A DNA stretch of 64,000 nt from Leptodactylus fallax (lineage: Eukaryota; Chordata; Amphibia; Anura; Leptodactylidae): the NCBI GenBank assembly GCA_947044405.1, contig CAMRHE010000011.1:8558001-8622000 (forward strand), given 5' to 3'. The number at the start of each line of letters is the position of its first letter. Position 1 is the first letter of the stretch. Below are positions 37,546-48,353 of this stretch, in pieces. The position numbers and the translations under genes are program-made. Under the pieces are notes generated by a model. That model was not told the DNA's origin and did not search any database. It worked only from the letters and a program-made list of their open reading frames with translations.

Positions 37546-38560
37546 AGGAAGGCAGAGGGAAAGATTGTGGAGGTGGTTCCTCTCCACTAGGTAATGAACT
37601 GGAATCTATGTCCAGGGTTTGGGTGTGATTACAGACCCGGGCTCAAAGCTCTGGTCCTGGGTTTTGTTAGAGCCAGGTTGAAGCCTTAACGCTGACCAGG
37701 TAGGAGGGTGTCTCTCTCTCTCTCCCCATCAGAGGCGTAGCTAGGGGCTCAGCACGGGGGGGGGTGAACATGTCCAAGTGGGCCCCCACTTGGACTTGTT
37801 TTTATACCGATACTATCAGTATATGGTGAGTGTATAGTGGTATATAACAGCTTTACACAGGGCTCTGCAGACGATTTAGGTGAATACAGGCCAGTAACAT
37901 TTAGTGACTTACCGGTGACGTCTCTAACCAATCCTTCACATTTCCCATCTCTTTTATCTGGACGGCCATGACCACTTCTTCCAGTCTCTGTAAAGTTTGC
38001 AACAGAGACATCTTTGGCTCCTCACTTTTCCAGGCACCTGACCCACATTGTCCTCTCCTGCACAAAGCCCTCATCTTGCTGCTGCCCCAATTATAAAATA
38101 TATAATATAACCCCCTATAATGAATAATACCCCCAAGTGTATCTTTAAGTTAACAACTTCCCTGTGCACCCCTTTAAATAGTGTCCCTTATTAATAATGC
38201 CCCAGATGTTTCCTAATTAAAAAGGGAAAAAAAAATTATTGGGGTTCCTATACCCCGGACCCTCAGGATCAGCTGTTTGAATGAACCATGGTACCTGTGT
38301 AAGTGCCGTGACCCCTTCTCTGTTTACATAGTGTTATTCTTTTCATAGTGGCCATGTAATGTAACTACAGCCTCTTCCTATATACGTCTATGTGACAAGG
38401 CTGGAATGACATCACACGGTCACTATAAACAGACAGCGTGTGATATAAACAGGCGCCATAGCCCCTTCATACAGCTGATCAGTGGGGAATCACTTATATC
38501 TTATTGATGTTTTATTCTGAGGATAGACAATCAATAAAAATGAGCTGGGAAACTCCTTAA

Positions 38561-39064
38561 AGAGGACCTTTCACGTCCTCATGTATATGCTGTTTTACAT
38601 ACCGCTAGAAAGCCGACAGCACGCTGAATTCAGCGCACTGCCGGCTTTCCCAGTATGTGCCCCGGGGCTGGAGATATCAGGGGTCTTAGTTTCACGGTTT
38701 ACTGTCAGAAAGGCGTTCCTGACAGTCTAGCTACGCTGTGAGGCACGCCCTCCCTGACAGTACTCGCCCATAGCGCTGTACTGTCAGAGGGGGCGTTCCT
38801 TACTGCCCAACGGTGACGCTGAGCTGTGAGGAACGCCACCCCAGTACAAGTCTATGAACGAGAACTGTCAGAGAGGGCGTTCCTCACAGCGCAGCTAGAC
38901 TGTCAGGAATGCCTTTCTGACAGTAAACCGTGAAACTAAGACCGGCAATATCTCCAGCCCCGGGGCACATACCGGGAAAGCCAGCAGTGCACTGAATTCA
39001 GCGTGCTGTCGGCTTTCTAGCGGTATGTAAAACAGCATATACATGAGGACGTGAAAGGTCCTCT
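38561..39064. mobile_element. Palindromic MITE with TTAA target duplication
   Basis: A 504-bp near-complete palindrome begins agaggacctttcacgtcctc and ends with its complement. TTAA stands on both sides (38557-38560 and 39065-39068). The related hAT-like copy at 59335 has a single TTAA at the corresponding place (about 60592-60597), so insertion and duplication are shown directly by an empty site. Non-coding; piggyBac- or Kolobok-type target. Confidence 0.9.
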
Positions 39065-39068
39065 TTAA

Positions 39069-39530
39069 GGCTAAGGCCCCACGTGGTGTCCTGCAGCAAA
39101 AAAGAACTGTGGGAAAAACTGCAGCGGCGACGCATCGCGGTTTTTCCTGCAGCACTTTGCACAGAAAGTTCGCACAGGTTTCCTCTGCAGACTTTCTGCT
39201 TCAATTATATCTAAAGGAAAACTGCCAGCATTTCTGTAGGTATAATTGACATGCTGCGATTTCCAAAACTGCGTCTGTTTTGGAAATCGCAGCATTTCCG
39301 CTGCGCATATTTTACTGCAAAGTGGTTTTGGAAATTGAAGCATTTCAATTATATCTACAGAAACACTGGCGGTTTCCATATAGGTGTATTGAAATCAGAA
39401 AGTCCAAAGGGGAAACCTTTGCGGACCTTCTGTGAAAAGCGCTGCGGGAAAAACCACAATGTTACCGCTGAGGTTTTTCCTGCAGCGCTTTTTTTTTCTG
39501 CAGCCCACTATGTGGGGCCTTAGTCTTATT
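39069..39530. repeat. Palindromic segment inside the hAT-like element
   Basis: It begins ggctaaggccccacgtggtg and ends with a partial complement (atgtggggccttagtctt). Inside are several gcagcaaaaaag and tataattgacatgctgcgat blocks in both orientations. The same segment is in the second hAT-like copy (60053-60597), so it predates the spread of that element. It is also related to repeats at 26763 and 27488. Confidence 0.6.
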
Positions 39531-40209
39531 AAAACCCAAGTGCCACCTTAATTAAATTAATCGACCCTCATATTATGCCCCTAATTCACCCTGACATAAA
39601 TACTGCACCTCTAATGGCTCCTTATATTAATGACCACCACCTTATGTTCATAATGCCTCCTAATATAAATGATGCCCCCTAATGGCCCCTTATATAAATA
39701 ACCTCTCCCTTGTATTAATAATACCCTGTAATAACCCTTATATAAATGATCCCCCCATCGTCATAATGCCCCCTAATGAATTCTCCCTAACAGTTATATT
39801 TCCCCCTCCTAACCACCCCTTATACTATTAATATACCCACAACTAAGCTAAAAAAACAAAAACAAAAGTCATACTCACCTGCGATGCTGATGAATGGAGC
39901 TGCCGACGCCGCCTCCTCCCTGTCCAGGCACAGGACATCTGTGTCTGAGCGCAGGCGGCGTGTTGTTGTGACGTCATCGCGCCGCCCGTGCTGAGAAGCA
40001 GACATCGTCTGTGGTCTCGGCGTCTTGTAAACCGCAAGCCTGTATTTACAATACTGTTAAGTGGCAGGTTACGTTTTAACTAGATCAGTGTCTGCAGACA
40101 CCGATCTAGTTAGAAATAAAGGATGTATTAATGGCGGCCCCGGGGTGGGCCCATAAAAATTCAGTGGGCCCAGGGCAGCCGCCCCCTCTGCCCCCCGCTA
40201 GCTATGCCT

Positions 40210-40216
<7 letters not shown>

Positions 40217-40254
<38 letters not shown>
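40217..40254. repeat. TA microsatellite at a Tc1 end
   Basis: About 18 TA repeats between the hAT-like right end and the Tc1 left end at 40255. Confidence 0.9.
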
Positions 40255-40257
<3 letters not shown>

Positions 40258-41821
40258 TCATGGCCAAAAGTTTTGAGAATGATACAAATATTAATTTTTA
40301 CAAAATCTACTGCTTCAGTTTTTCTAATGGCAATTTGCATATACTCCAGAATGTTATAAAGAGTGATCAGCTTAACAGCAATTACTTGCGAAGTCAATAT
40401 TTGCCTAGAAAATGAACTTTATCCCCCAAAACACATTTCAACATCATTGCAGCCCTGCCTTAAAAGGACCACCTAACATCGTTTCAGTGATTGTTCCATT
40501 AACACAGGTGTGGGTGTTGATGAGGACAGGGCTGGAGATCAATCTGTCATGATTAAGTAAGAATGACACCACTGGACACTTTAAAAGGAGGCTGGTGCTT
40601 GCCATCATTGTTTCTCTTCTGTTAACCATGGTTATCTCTAAAGAAACACGTGCAGTCATCATTGCACTGCACAAAAATGGCCTAACTGGGAAGAGTATTG
40701 CAGCTAGAAAGATTGCACCTCAGTCAACAATCTATCGCATCATCAAGAACTTCAAGGAGAGAGGTTCCATTGGTGCCAAAAAGGCTCCAGGGCGCCCAAG
40801 AAAGACCAGTAAGCGGCAGGACCATCTCTTAAAAGTGTTTCAGCTGCGGGATCGGGCTACCAGCAGTGCAGAGCTTGCTGAGGAATGGCAGCAGGCAGGT
40901 GTGAGTGCATCTGCACGCACTGTGAGGCGGAGACTCTTGGAGCAAGGCCTGGTCTCAAGGAGGGCAGCAAAGAAGCCACTTCTCTCCAGAAAAAACATCA
41001 GGGACAGATTGATATTCTGCAAAAGGTACAGGGAGTGGACTGCTGAGGACTGGGGTAAAGTCATTTTCTCTGATGAATCCCCTTTTCGATTGTTTGGAAC
41101 ATCTGGAAAACAGCTTATTTGGAGAAGAAGAGGTGAGCGCTACCACCAGTCTTGTCTCATGCCAACTGTAAAGCATCCTGAAACCATTCATGTGTGGGGT
41201 TGCTTCTCAGCCAAGGGAATCGGCTCTCTCACAGTCTTGCCTAAAAACACAGCCATGAATAAAGAATGGTACCAGAATGTCCTCCAAGAGCAACTTCTCC
41301 CAACCGTCCAAGAGCAGTTTGGCGCTCAACAATGCCTTTTCCAGCATGATGGAGCACCTTGCCATAAAGCAAAGGTGATAACTAAATGGCTCAGGGAACA
41401 AAACATAGAGATTTTGGGTCCATGGCCTGGAAACTCCCCAGATCTTAATCCCATTGAGAACTTGTGGTCAATCATCAAGAGACGGGTGGACAAACAAAAA
41501 CCAACAAATTCAGACAAAATTAAAGCATTGATTCTGCAAGAATGGACTGCTATCAGTCAGGATTTGGTCCAGAAGTTGATTGAGAGCATGCCAGGGAGAA
41601 TTGCAGAGGTCCTGAAGAAGAAGGGTCAACACTGCAAATATTGACTTGCTGCATTAACTCATTCTAACTGTCAATATAAGCTTCTGTTACTCATAATATG
41701 AATGCAATTATATTTCTGTATGTGATAAAAACATCTGACAAACACACATAAAAACCAGAGGGCAGCAGATCATGTGAAAATAGAATATTTGTGTCATTCT
41801 CAAAACTTTTGGACATGACTG
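40255..41821 (+). mobile_element. Complete Tc1/mariner element, DD35E family (ends cagtcatggccaaaag)
   Basis: 1567 bp. The left end starts cagtcatggccaaaagtttt and the right end finishes with the complement at 41821, apart from one C-to-A change (ggacatgactg). TA is on both sides (40253-40254 and 41822-41823). A nearly identical copy lies at 61281-62847. The high identity and independent flanks suggest both inserted recently. Confidence 0.95.
40628..41644 (+). CDS. Tc1/mariner transposase, 338 aa, DD35E, open frame
   Basis: Start at ATG 40628 (MVISKETRAVIIALHKNG); upstream the frame is open only through a GTG. Residues 1-50 form the first helix-turn-helix (TGKSIAARKIAPQSTIYRII), GRPR is at 55-58, and the second helix-turn-helix covers about 60-110. 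The triad is D149 (FSDESPFRLF), D241 (FQHDGAPCH) and E277 (NPIENLW). The spacing is 35 residues instead of the usual Tc1 34, because of one extra residue around ILGPWPGNS. DD35E elements of the Traveler type were described as recent invaders of vertebrates; membership here is inference from spacing. It ends KGQHCKY. The frame is fully open and the terminal repeats are near-perfect, so this may be an active copy. Confidence 0.93.
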   Translation: MVISKETRAVIIALHKNGLTGKSIAARKIAPQSTIYRIIKNFKERGSIGAKKAPGRPRKTSKRQDHLLKVFQLRDRATSSAELAEEWQQAGVSASARTVRRRLLEQGLVSRRAAKKPLLSRKNIRDRLIFCKRYREWTAEDWGKVIFSDESPFRLFGTSGKQLIWRRRGERYHQSCLMPTVKHPETIHVWGCFSAKGIGSLTVLPKNTAMNKEWYQNVLQEQLLPTVQEQFGAQQCLFQHDGAPCHKAKVITKWLREQNIEILGPWPGNSPDLNPIENLWSIIKRRVDKQKPTNSDKIKALILQEWTAISQDLVQKLIESMPGRIAEVLKKKGQHCKY

Positions 41822-41823
41822 TA

Positions 41824-43419
41824 CAGTGCCTTGCGAAAGTATTTGGCCCCCTTGAACTTTTCAACCTTTTGCCACATTTCAGGCTTCAAACATAAGGATA
41901 TAAAATTTTTATTTTTTGGTGAAGAATCAACAACAAGTGGGACACAATCGTGAAGTGGAACGAAATTTATTGGATATTTTAAACTTTTGTAAAAAATAAA
42001 AAATTGAAAAGTGGGGCGTGCCAAATTATTCGGCCCCCTTAAGTTAATACTTTGTAGCGCCACCTTTTGCTGCGATTACAGCTGCAAGTCACTTGGGGTA
42101 TGTCTCTATCAGTTTTGCACATCGAGAGACTGAAATTCTTGCCCATTCTTCCTTGGAAAACAGCTGGAGCTCAGTGAGGTTGGATGGAGAGCGTTTGTGA
42201 ACAGCAGTTTTCAGCTCTTTCCACAGATTCTCGATTGGATTCAGGTCTGGACTTTAACTTGTCCATTCTAACACCTGGATACGTTTATTTGTGAACCATT
42301 CCATTGTAGATTTTGCTTTATGTTTGGGATCATTGTCTTGTTGGAAGATAAATCTCCCTCCCAGTCTCAGGTCTTTTGCAGACTCCAACAGGTTTTCTTC
42401 CAGAATGGTCCTGTATTTGGCTCCATCCATCTTCCCATCAATTTTAACCATCTTCCCTGTCCTTGAAGAAAAGCAGGCCCAAACCATGATGCTGCCACCA
42501 CCATGTTTGACAGTGGGGATGGTGTGTTCAGGGTGATGAGCTGTGTTGCTTTTACGCTAAACATATCGTTTTGCATTGTGGCCAAGAAGTTCGATTAAGG
42601 TTTCATCTGACCAGAGCACCTTCTTCCACATGTTTGGTGTGTCTCCCAGGTGGCTTGTGGCAAACTTTAAACAAGACTTTTTATGGATATCTTTGAGAAA
42701 TGGCTTTCTTCTTGCCACTCTTCCATCAAGCCCAGATTTGTGCAGTGTACGACTGATTGTTGTCCTATGGACAGACTCTCCCACCTCAGCTGTAGATCTC
42801 TGCAGTTCATCCAGATTGATCATGGGCCTCTTGGCTGCATCTCTGATCAGTCTTCTCCTTGTTTGAGATGAAAGTTTAGCGGGACGGCCGGGTCTTGGTA
42901 GATTTGCAGTGGTCTGATACTCCTTCCATTTCAATATGATTGCTTGCACAGTGCTCCTTGGGATGTTTAAAGTTTGGGAAATCTTTTTGTATCCAAATCC
43001 GGCTTTAAACTTCTCCACAACAGTATCACAGACCTGCCTGGTGTGTTCCTTGGTCTTCATGATGCTCTCTGCGCTTCAAACAGAACCCTGAGACTATCAC
43101 AGAGTAGGTGCATTTATACGGAGACTTGATTACACACAAGTGGATTATATTTATCATCATCAGTCATTTAGGACAACATTGGATCATTCAGAGATCCTCA
43201 CTGAACTTCTGGAGTGAGTTTGCTGCACTGAAAGTAAAGGGGCCGAATAATATTGCACTCCCCACTTTTCAGTTTTTTATTTTTTACAAAAGTTTAAAAT
43301 AACCAATAAATTTCGTTTCACTTCACAATTGTGTCCCACTTGTTGTTTATTCTTCACCAAAAAATTAAAATTTTATACCTTTGTTTGAAGCCTGAAATGT
43401 GGCAAAAGGTTGAAAAGTT
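41824..43419 (-). mobile_element. Tc1-like element (ends cagtgccttgcgaaag), one tip lost
   Basis: The left end starts at 41824, immediately after the TA that also borders the element at 40255-41821, so the two share one TA. The right inverted end stops at 43419 (aggttgaaaagtta), about 31 bases short of its tip, where a TA repeat takes over. It is the same family as 20335-21911. Confidence 0.9.
42044..43060 (-). pseudogene. Tc1 transposase with two nonsense mutations
   Basis: Start at ATG 43060 (MKTKEHTRQVCDTVVEKF). The first 167 codons include a complete first helix-turn-helix (FGYKKISQTLNIPRSTVQ) and WSDET. The frame then stops where W should follow KRYV (TAG for TGG). A second TAA stands in the WPSQSPDL block (42254). 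A three-base deletion lies near 42465. The end GGATKY is at 42044. The copy complements the deletion seen in 20726-21689 and shows what that copy lost. Confidence 0.88.
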
Positions 43420-43432
43420 ATATATATATATA

Positions 43433-44446
43433 TATATCTCCCAACTTTCAAAAGACAGAAAGAGGGACAAAATGTGTGATGCGCTATGCGCGCTGTGGTA
43501 AATTTAGCTCCACCCACTTCTACATTGACTCCGCCCATTCTCATCCATTTTTCTGTGTGCCTCCACACAGTATAATGCTTCTACAGTCACCCTAACATTA
43601 TATGCCCCCACATTATAATGTTCCCCTCCAACTGCCCCACAGTATAAAGTCCCTCTCCTCATGCCCCAGCAGAAACTAGAGGGAGACATAAAACTGGGGC
43701 AGCTGGAGGGGGACATTATACAGTGAGGGTAGTTGGAGGGGACATTAAACTGGGGGCAATTAGAGGCAGACATGTCCCCCTCCAGCTACCCCCTACAGTT
43801 TAAAGTCCTCCTCCAGTTGCTCCCAGTTTAATGTCATCCTCCATTTCCTCCCCATTTAATGTCCAATCCTTGATCTGCCCCCAGTTTGATGTCCCCCGTC
43901 CATCTGTTCCCATTTTAATGTCCCCCTCCATCTGCACCCAGTTTAATGCCCCACTTCATCTGCCCCCAGTTTAATTGTTCCCCTACATCTGCCACCAGCT
44001 TAATGTCCCTCTTTATCTTTATCCAGCTTAATTTCCCCCTTTATCTGCCCCCAGTTTAATTGCCCCCTTTATCTGCATTCAGTTTAATTGCCCCCTACAT
44101 CTTCCCCCCTCTTGTTCATACATCCTGTCTCTTCTCTCCTCACCTTCAGTAACCGTTCATTCCCAGCAGCTTCCTCTTCCTATGTAACAAAACACTGTCC
44201 TGTAGTTTGCAGAATAGCTCCACCCACCCAAGAGTTTGCTCACATGGTCATGACATCATCAAAGGTCCTTTAGCCCACTAGGATTTAGCAATTACCATTT
44301 AGCCTTTACCCTACTCTAACAAAGTTTGTTAGCAACAAAACACTTCAGGGGCATAGAGGGACAAACTGTAAGCTATCCGGGATGGCGGGACAGCAGTGTA
44401 AAATTGGGACTGTCACACTGGATGCGGGACAGTTGGGAGCTATGCA
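43433..44446. mobile_element. Non-autonomous element with ctcccaact termini and internal minisatellite
   Basis: The left terminus tatctcccaactttc and the right terminus gacagttgggagctatg are inverted. The interior holds about fifteen imperfect copies of a unit like ctgcccccagtttaatgtcc (about 43700-44110). A second copy of the left half starts at 63811. No coding capacity is visible, and the class is uncertain. The left end touches the TA repeat that replaced the neighbouring Tc1 tip. Confidence 0.6.
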
Positions 44447-44449
44447 TAT

Positions 44450-45355
44450 GTATTGACTCTGGAGCGATGTCCAAACTTTAACTTTTATTGCAATGATAGG
44501 GTGAAACTGGTAAACAGAAAGATAAAGCATTTACTAATGCATATAGGCATGTAGCAACACACTATAATACAAACCAATGTATACACAGACATATACATGA
44601 AATACAAGATGTATACAGTATGGTAGTACAGAGTTGAGGAACATCCATAGACATATACTGTACATGTGCACCTGAATGGTGCTGTCCTAACTGTAACAAG
44701 CATGGTCTCCAGCTATGATAATTATGGGCTGGAAAATTACACTAGGAGACATGCAAACATAACACTATGCATAAACACATAAACCTATAGTGCTGGGTAG
44801 CAACTTAAACATTGCTACTGTAGGCCTAGACGAGGAGGATGGGAATGGATACTGCTAGCTGAACAGCAAGTTCCAAGTAAAATGGCCACTGATGAGCTGA
44901 CTTGATGATGTCATTAGGTCATAGGTGGTAACTACAGTAGCTCTAGTGGGACATACAAGGAATTGTATGGTGATTTGCTGTGTGCAAAAACAATCATTAG
45001 GTGGAGCTACTACAATTAACACATGACATATTGCTGAAGGCATGACAATATTCATACTATATATACCTTTGCGTATTTTTGCAAATTTTCTGCACATCTT
45101 TTTGCAGTTCCAATCTCTGTGTGATTGTCTGAAACCCTACCACTCTACCTTTTCCTCCTGCCTGGGATTTTTATTCTGTCTTTGAGTCATCTGTGACCTC
45201 TGACCTATAACCCCTCCTGACTGACTGACTAGTGTCATGAGGCCAGCCTCCAAGGCATTATGTGTAAGCTAACCTTGATGTCATGTGATTCTTCTCTTCT
45301 GCTTTATCTATTATGCATTCACATAGCAGTTGCCATTTTAGCCAGTTTGGAAAAA
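44450..45355. other. Stretch without recognisable gene
   Basis: About 900 bases, AT-rich, with no recognisable coding region or repeat boundary. Confidence 0.4.
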
Positions 45356-45574
45356 TACAGTGGTAACGGAAAGTATTCAGACCCCTTTAAATTTTTCACT
45401 CTTTGTTTCATTGCAGCCATTTGCTAAAAGCAAAAAAGTTCATTTTATTTCTCATTAATTTACACTCAGCACCCCATCTTGACAGAAAAAAAACAGAAAT
45501 GTAGATATTTTTGCAAATTTATTAAAAAAGAAAAACTGAAATATCACATGGTCATAAGTATTTAGACCCTTTGC

Positions 45575-46165
45575 TCAGTATTGAGTAGAAGCACCCTTTT
45601 GAGCTAGTACAGCCATGAGTCTTCTTGGGAATGATGCAACAAGTTTTTCACATCTGGATTTGCAGATCCTTTGCAGTTTCGTCAGGTTGGATAGTGAACA
45701 TTGGTGGACAGCCATTCTCAGGTCTCTCCAGAGATGCTCAATTGGGTTGAGGTCAGGGCTCTGGCTGGGCCAGTCAAGACTATTCACAGAGTTGTTCCGA
45801 AGCCACTCCTTTGTTATTTTAGCTGTGTGCTTAGGGTCATTGTCTTGTTGGAAGGTGAACCTTCGGCCCAGAGCACTCTGAAAGAGGTTTTCTTCCAGGA
45901 TATCTCTGTACTTAACCACATTCATCTTTCCTTCAATTGGAACCAGTCCTCCTGTCCCTGCAGCTGAAAAACAACCCCATAGCATGATGCTGTCCCCACC
46001 ATGTTTAACTGTTGGGATTGTATTGGGCAGGTGATGAGCAGTGCCTGGTTTTCTCCACACATACCGCTTAGAAATAACACCAAAAAGTTCAATCTTCGTC
46101 TCATCAGAATAGAGAATCTTATTTCTCATAGTCTGGGAGTCCTTCATGTGTTTTTTGGCAAACTC
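45575..46165 (-). pseudogene. Tc1 transposase, C-terminal half
   Basis: From the junction at about 46165 the minus strand reads FAKKHMKDSQTMRNKILYSD, then D in YSDETKIELFG and KHGGDSIMLWGC. D in FQQDND and E in NPIEHLW follow, ending GASTQY at 45575. The glycine block has D for G. The catalytic triad is present but the DNA-binding domains are absent because of the insertion. Confidence 0.88.
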
Positions 46166-46680
46166 CGAACTATCCTCCTATCTCTCGTCCAATGTGCTCT
46201 TTGGCATACTACAGTCAGGCTTCAGACCCCATCACTCCACAGAAACTGCCCTAACCAAGGTCACTAATGACCTTTTAACTGCCAAAGCCAAGCGTCACTA
46301 CTCTGTCCTCCTCTTCCTTGACCTCTACTTTGCCTTTGACACAGTCGACCATTCCCTCCTGTTACACACGCTCTCATCCCTTGGCATCTCAGACCTGGCC
46401 CTTTCCTGGATCTCCTCATACCTCACCAACCGCACATTTAGCGTCTCCCACTCCCACCTCCCCGCCACGCCCTCTTTCTGTAGGTGTCCCCCAAGGCTCC
46501 GTCCTAGGACACCTTCTGTTCTCCATCTACACCCTCGGCCTTGGCCAACTCATAGAATCCCATGGTTTCCGCTACCATTGCTATGCTGACGACACCCAAA
46601 TATATCTCTCTGGACCAGACATTACCTCTCTGTTGTCCAGAGTCCCAGAATGTCTTCTGAGCACCTCACCGGTCACCCAG
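46165..46680 (+). pseudogene. L2/CR1-type LINE reverse transcriptase fragment
   Basis: Plus-strand reading gives LQSGFRPHHSTETALTKVTN, then [18 protein letters not shown] (RT motif A, with its D), [16 protein letters not shown] and the active-site box [11 protein letters not shown] (YADD at 46582-46593). These blocks are typical of L2/CR1-clade LINEs. One frameshift lies near 46470. Only the central RT (about 170 codons) is present, with neither endonuclease nor 3' end. The left edge coincides with the Tc1 transposase break. Confidence 0.85.
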
Positions 46681-47753
46681 TCCCCACTGACCGCTTGCCG
46701 CATCGGCGACCGGATTACCGGTGACCCCACTCCCACGTGCAAGGTCTACCGAGGGGGTAACCCTGCAGTGCCTGAAGATGCCTGTCAGGTGAGTATGAGA
46801 AGTGTAGCAGAGTATGAAAGTTACCTCAGTCCCTCTCCTCCTCCACCGCAGGCCCCACTCAGCCCCTCAGTGCCTCTCCCGGGGGAAAATAGCATGGATC
46901 CTGTTTAGGGGGGGCATCACAGGGACCCTCAGAGATGGGCCTTAAATTTTAGCTAATAAGTCCCTTTTTTTCTGGGGCATTTTTAGGCCTTCTGGTCACT
47001 CCCACGAGTAGCACCCGTCAGGGGGGGGCACCCGGTTTCCCCCCCCCTTCGTGTGGGGACCCCCTTTCCTGGCCCCCCGATACCTTTCCGGACTTCGGGA
47101 CTTCCGGAGTTTGCGGCCATGCCTCCCCACCGAATGTGCCTTGCGGCTGGACGCGTTTCTACGCGAGTCCGAGGCCTGGCCGGGAACTAGGCCGCAACTA
47201 GGCCCACCCCTTTTCCCGGGCTTTTCTGGCATTCAGACTCTGCCTAGGGCCTTCCATTGGCTAGGGGGATGTCCTGACAAGCCATCCAGCCTGCCCAATA
47301 GCTACTGAGCCTATGTTACCAGGGGGAGGGCTTTGCTCTCCTCAGAATCACTTTTTATTTTCTTCTTGTCTTTTTGGCTTGCTGGGACAGCGGGGATTCC
47401 TCTTTCTCTCCTCACAGCTCCCTGGAAGACATTGCACCTGCGGATCCCACTCTGTGTTGCCATCTCTGCAGCAGTTGGTGAGCGGCCATCTTTTGCGATC
47501 TGGTAGGCTAATCCCCTGGGTTACCCCTAATTTCCTGCTTTGTCACTCACCCTCCGGTCCCTCTGGTTCCGTCACGTTTTTATACGTGTGCCCGCTGTAT
47601 CAAAAATAGTTGCCGTGCGGACAACCTGAGCCCACTTGCTCTCTTTGCCTTCTGCCTCAGCCAGTCAGGAATCTCCTGGCCCCTATCTGGTTCATCCATC
47701 CCGGATTGGGCGACCTCCCTCACCTTGGTGTCCTTACCAGACTTAACTAGTCA

Positions 47754-48300
47754 ATGCTGGAAACTTGGAATGGCTGCTTTCCCAGATCACCGCTCAGCCG
47801 GCGGCTTCTAGGGATCTCCTTGGACACCATCATAGTTCCCGTTGCAGCTACAGGAGCCATCCCCTCAAAAGGACCAGGAAGTCTTCCTAAAGTTCATGGT
47901 CCTCTACCCCTTCCTCTGGGCACCCCCAAGATAGGGACTCAGCTCGCGGCTCCACTCCAACAGGCGGATCCCTGCTCGGTCTACTTACCTGGGGACACCT
48001 CTGACTCTAACCTGGAGCATCAGCTAGGCTTATCTATATGTGCTGCTACGCGGGAGCTCATCCATGCGGTAGAGATAACCTACAGATCTCTGAGGACCTG
48101 GACCTGTCCTCTCAAGTGGACATCTCCTTCTGCCACTGGGTGTTTGATCACATCTTGAGGGCACAGTGTCTCCTCCCTGGCCCATCCTCTGTCTTCTACT
48201 AGGAAGCCAGACAAGTGGAAGGTGAGCTCGAGCAGTTCTGCCAGGCTATGCTGTGACACATGTCTCTAGCTCTCCCTGGCTGGCAGTGATGAACATCCAA
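47754..48300 (+). pseudogene. DIRS gag-like remnant, 5' part
   Basis: A frame of 134 codons with SLDTIIVPVAATGAIPSKGP and SICAATRELIHAVEI-like sequence, low in recognisable motifs, lies upstream of the clearer gag part at 50010. I place it in gag by position only. It ends before the tRNA-like sequence. Confidence 0.4.
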
Positions 48301-48353
48301 GGTAAAGGAAGCAAGTTGCTTCAGTGGTGCAATTGGTTAGCGCGTGGTACTTA

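Larger units (their letters stand above)
37730..40212. mobile_element. hAT-like non-autonomous element, copy 1
   Basis: The left end cagaggcgtagctagggg and the right end ccccgctagctatgcctcac form inverted termini with the CAGxGGCG signature of many hAT elements. The body matches 59335-62946 in inverted orientation throughout. No transposase is encoded. It carries a TTAA MITE (38561-39064) that copy 2 lacks. The last bases of the right end are mutated and an 8-bp duplication is not visible here, so this end rests on comparison with copy 2. Confidence 0.75.

Noticed and set aside
47051..47308. An 85-codon frame in GC-rich sequence that could look like a host exon
   Set aside because: It lies in the GC-rich leader of the DIRS element and has no recognised domain or clear splice sites.
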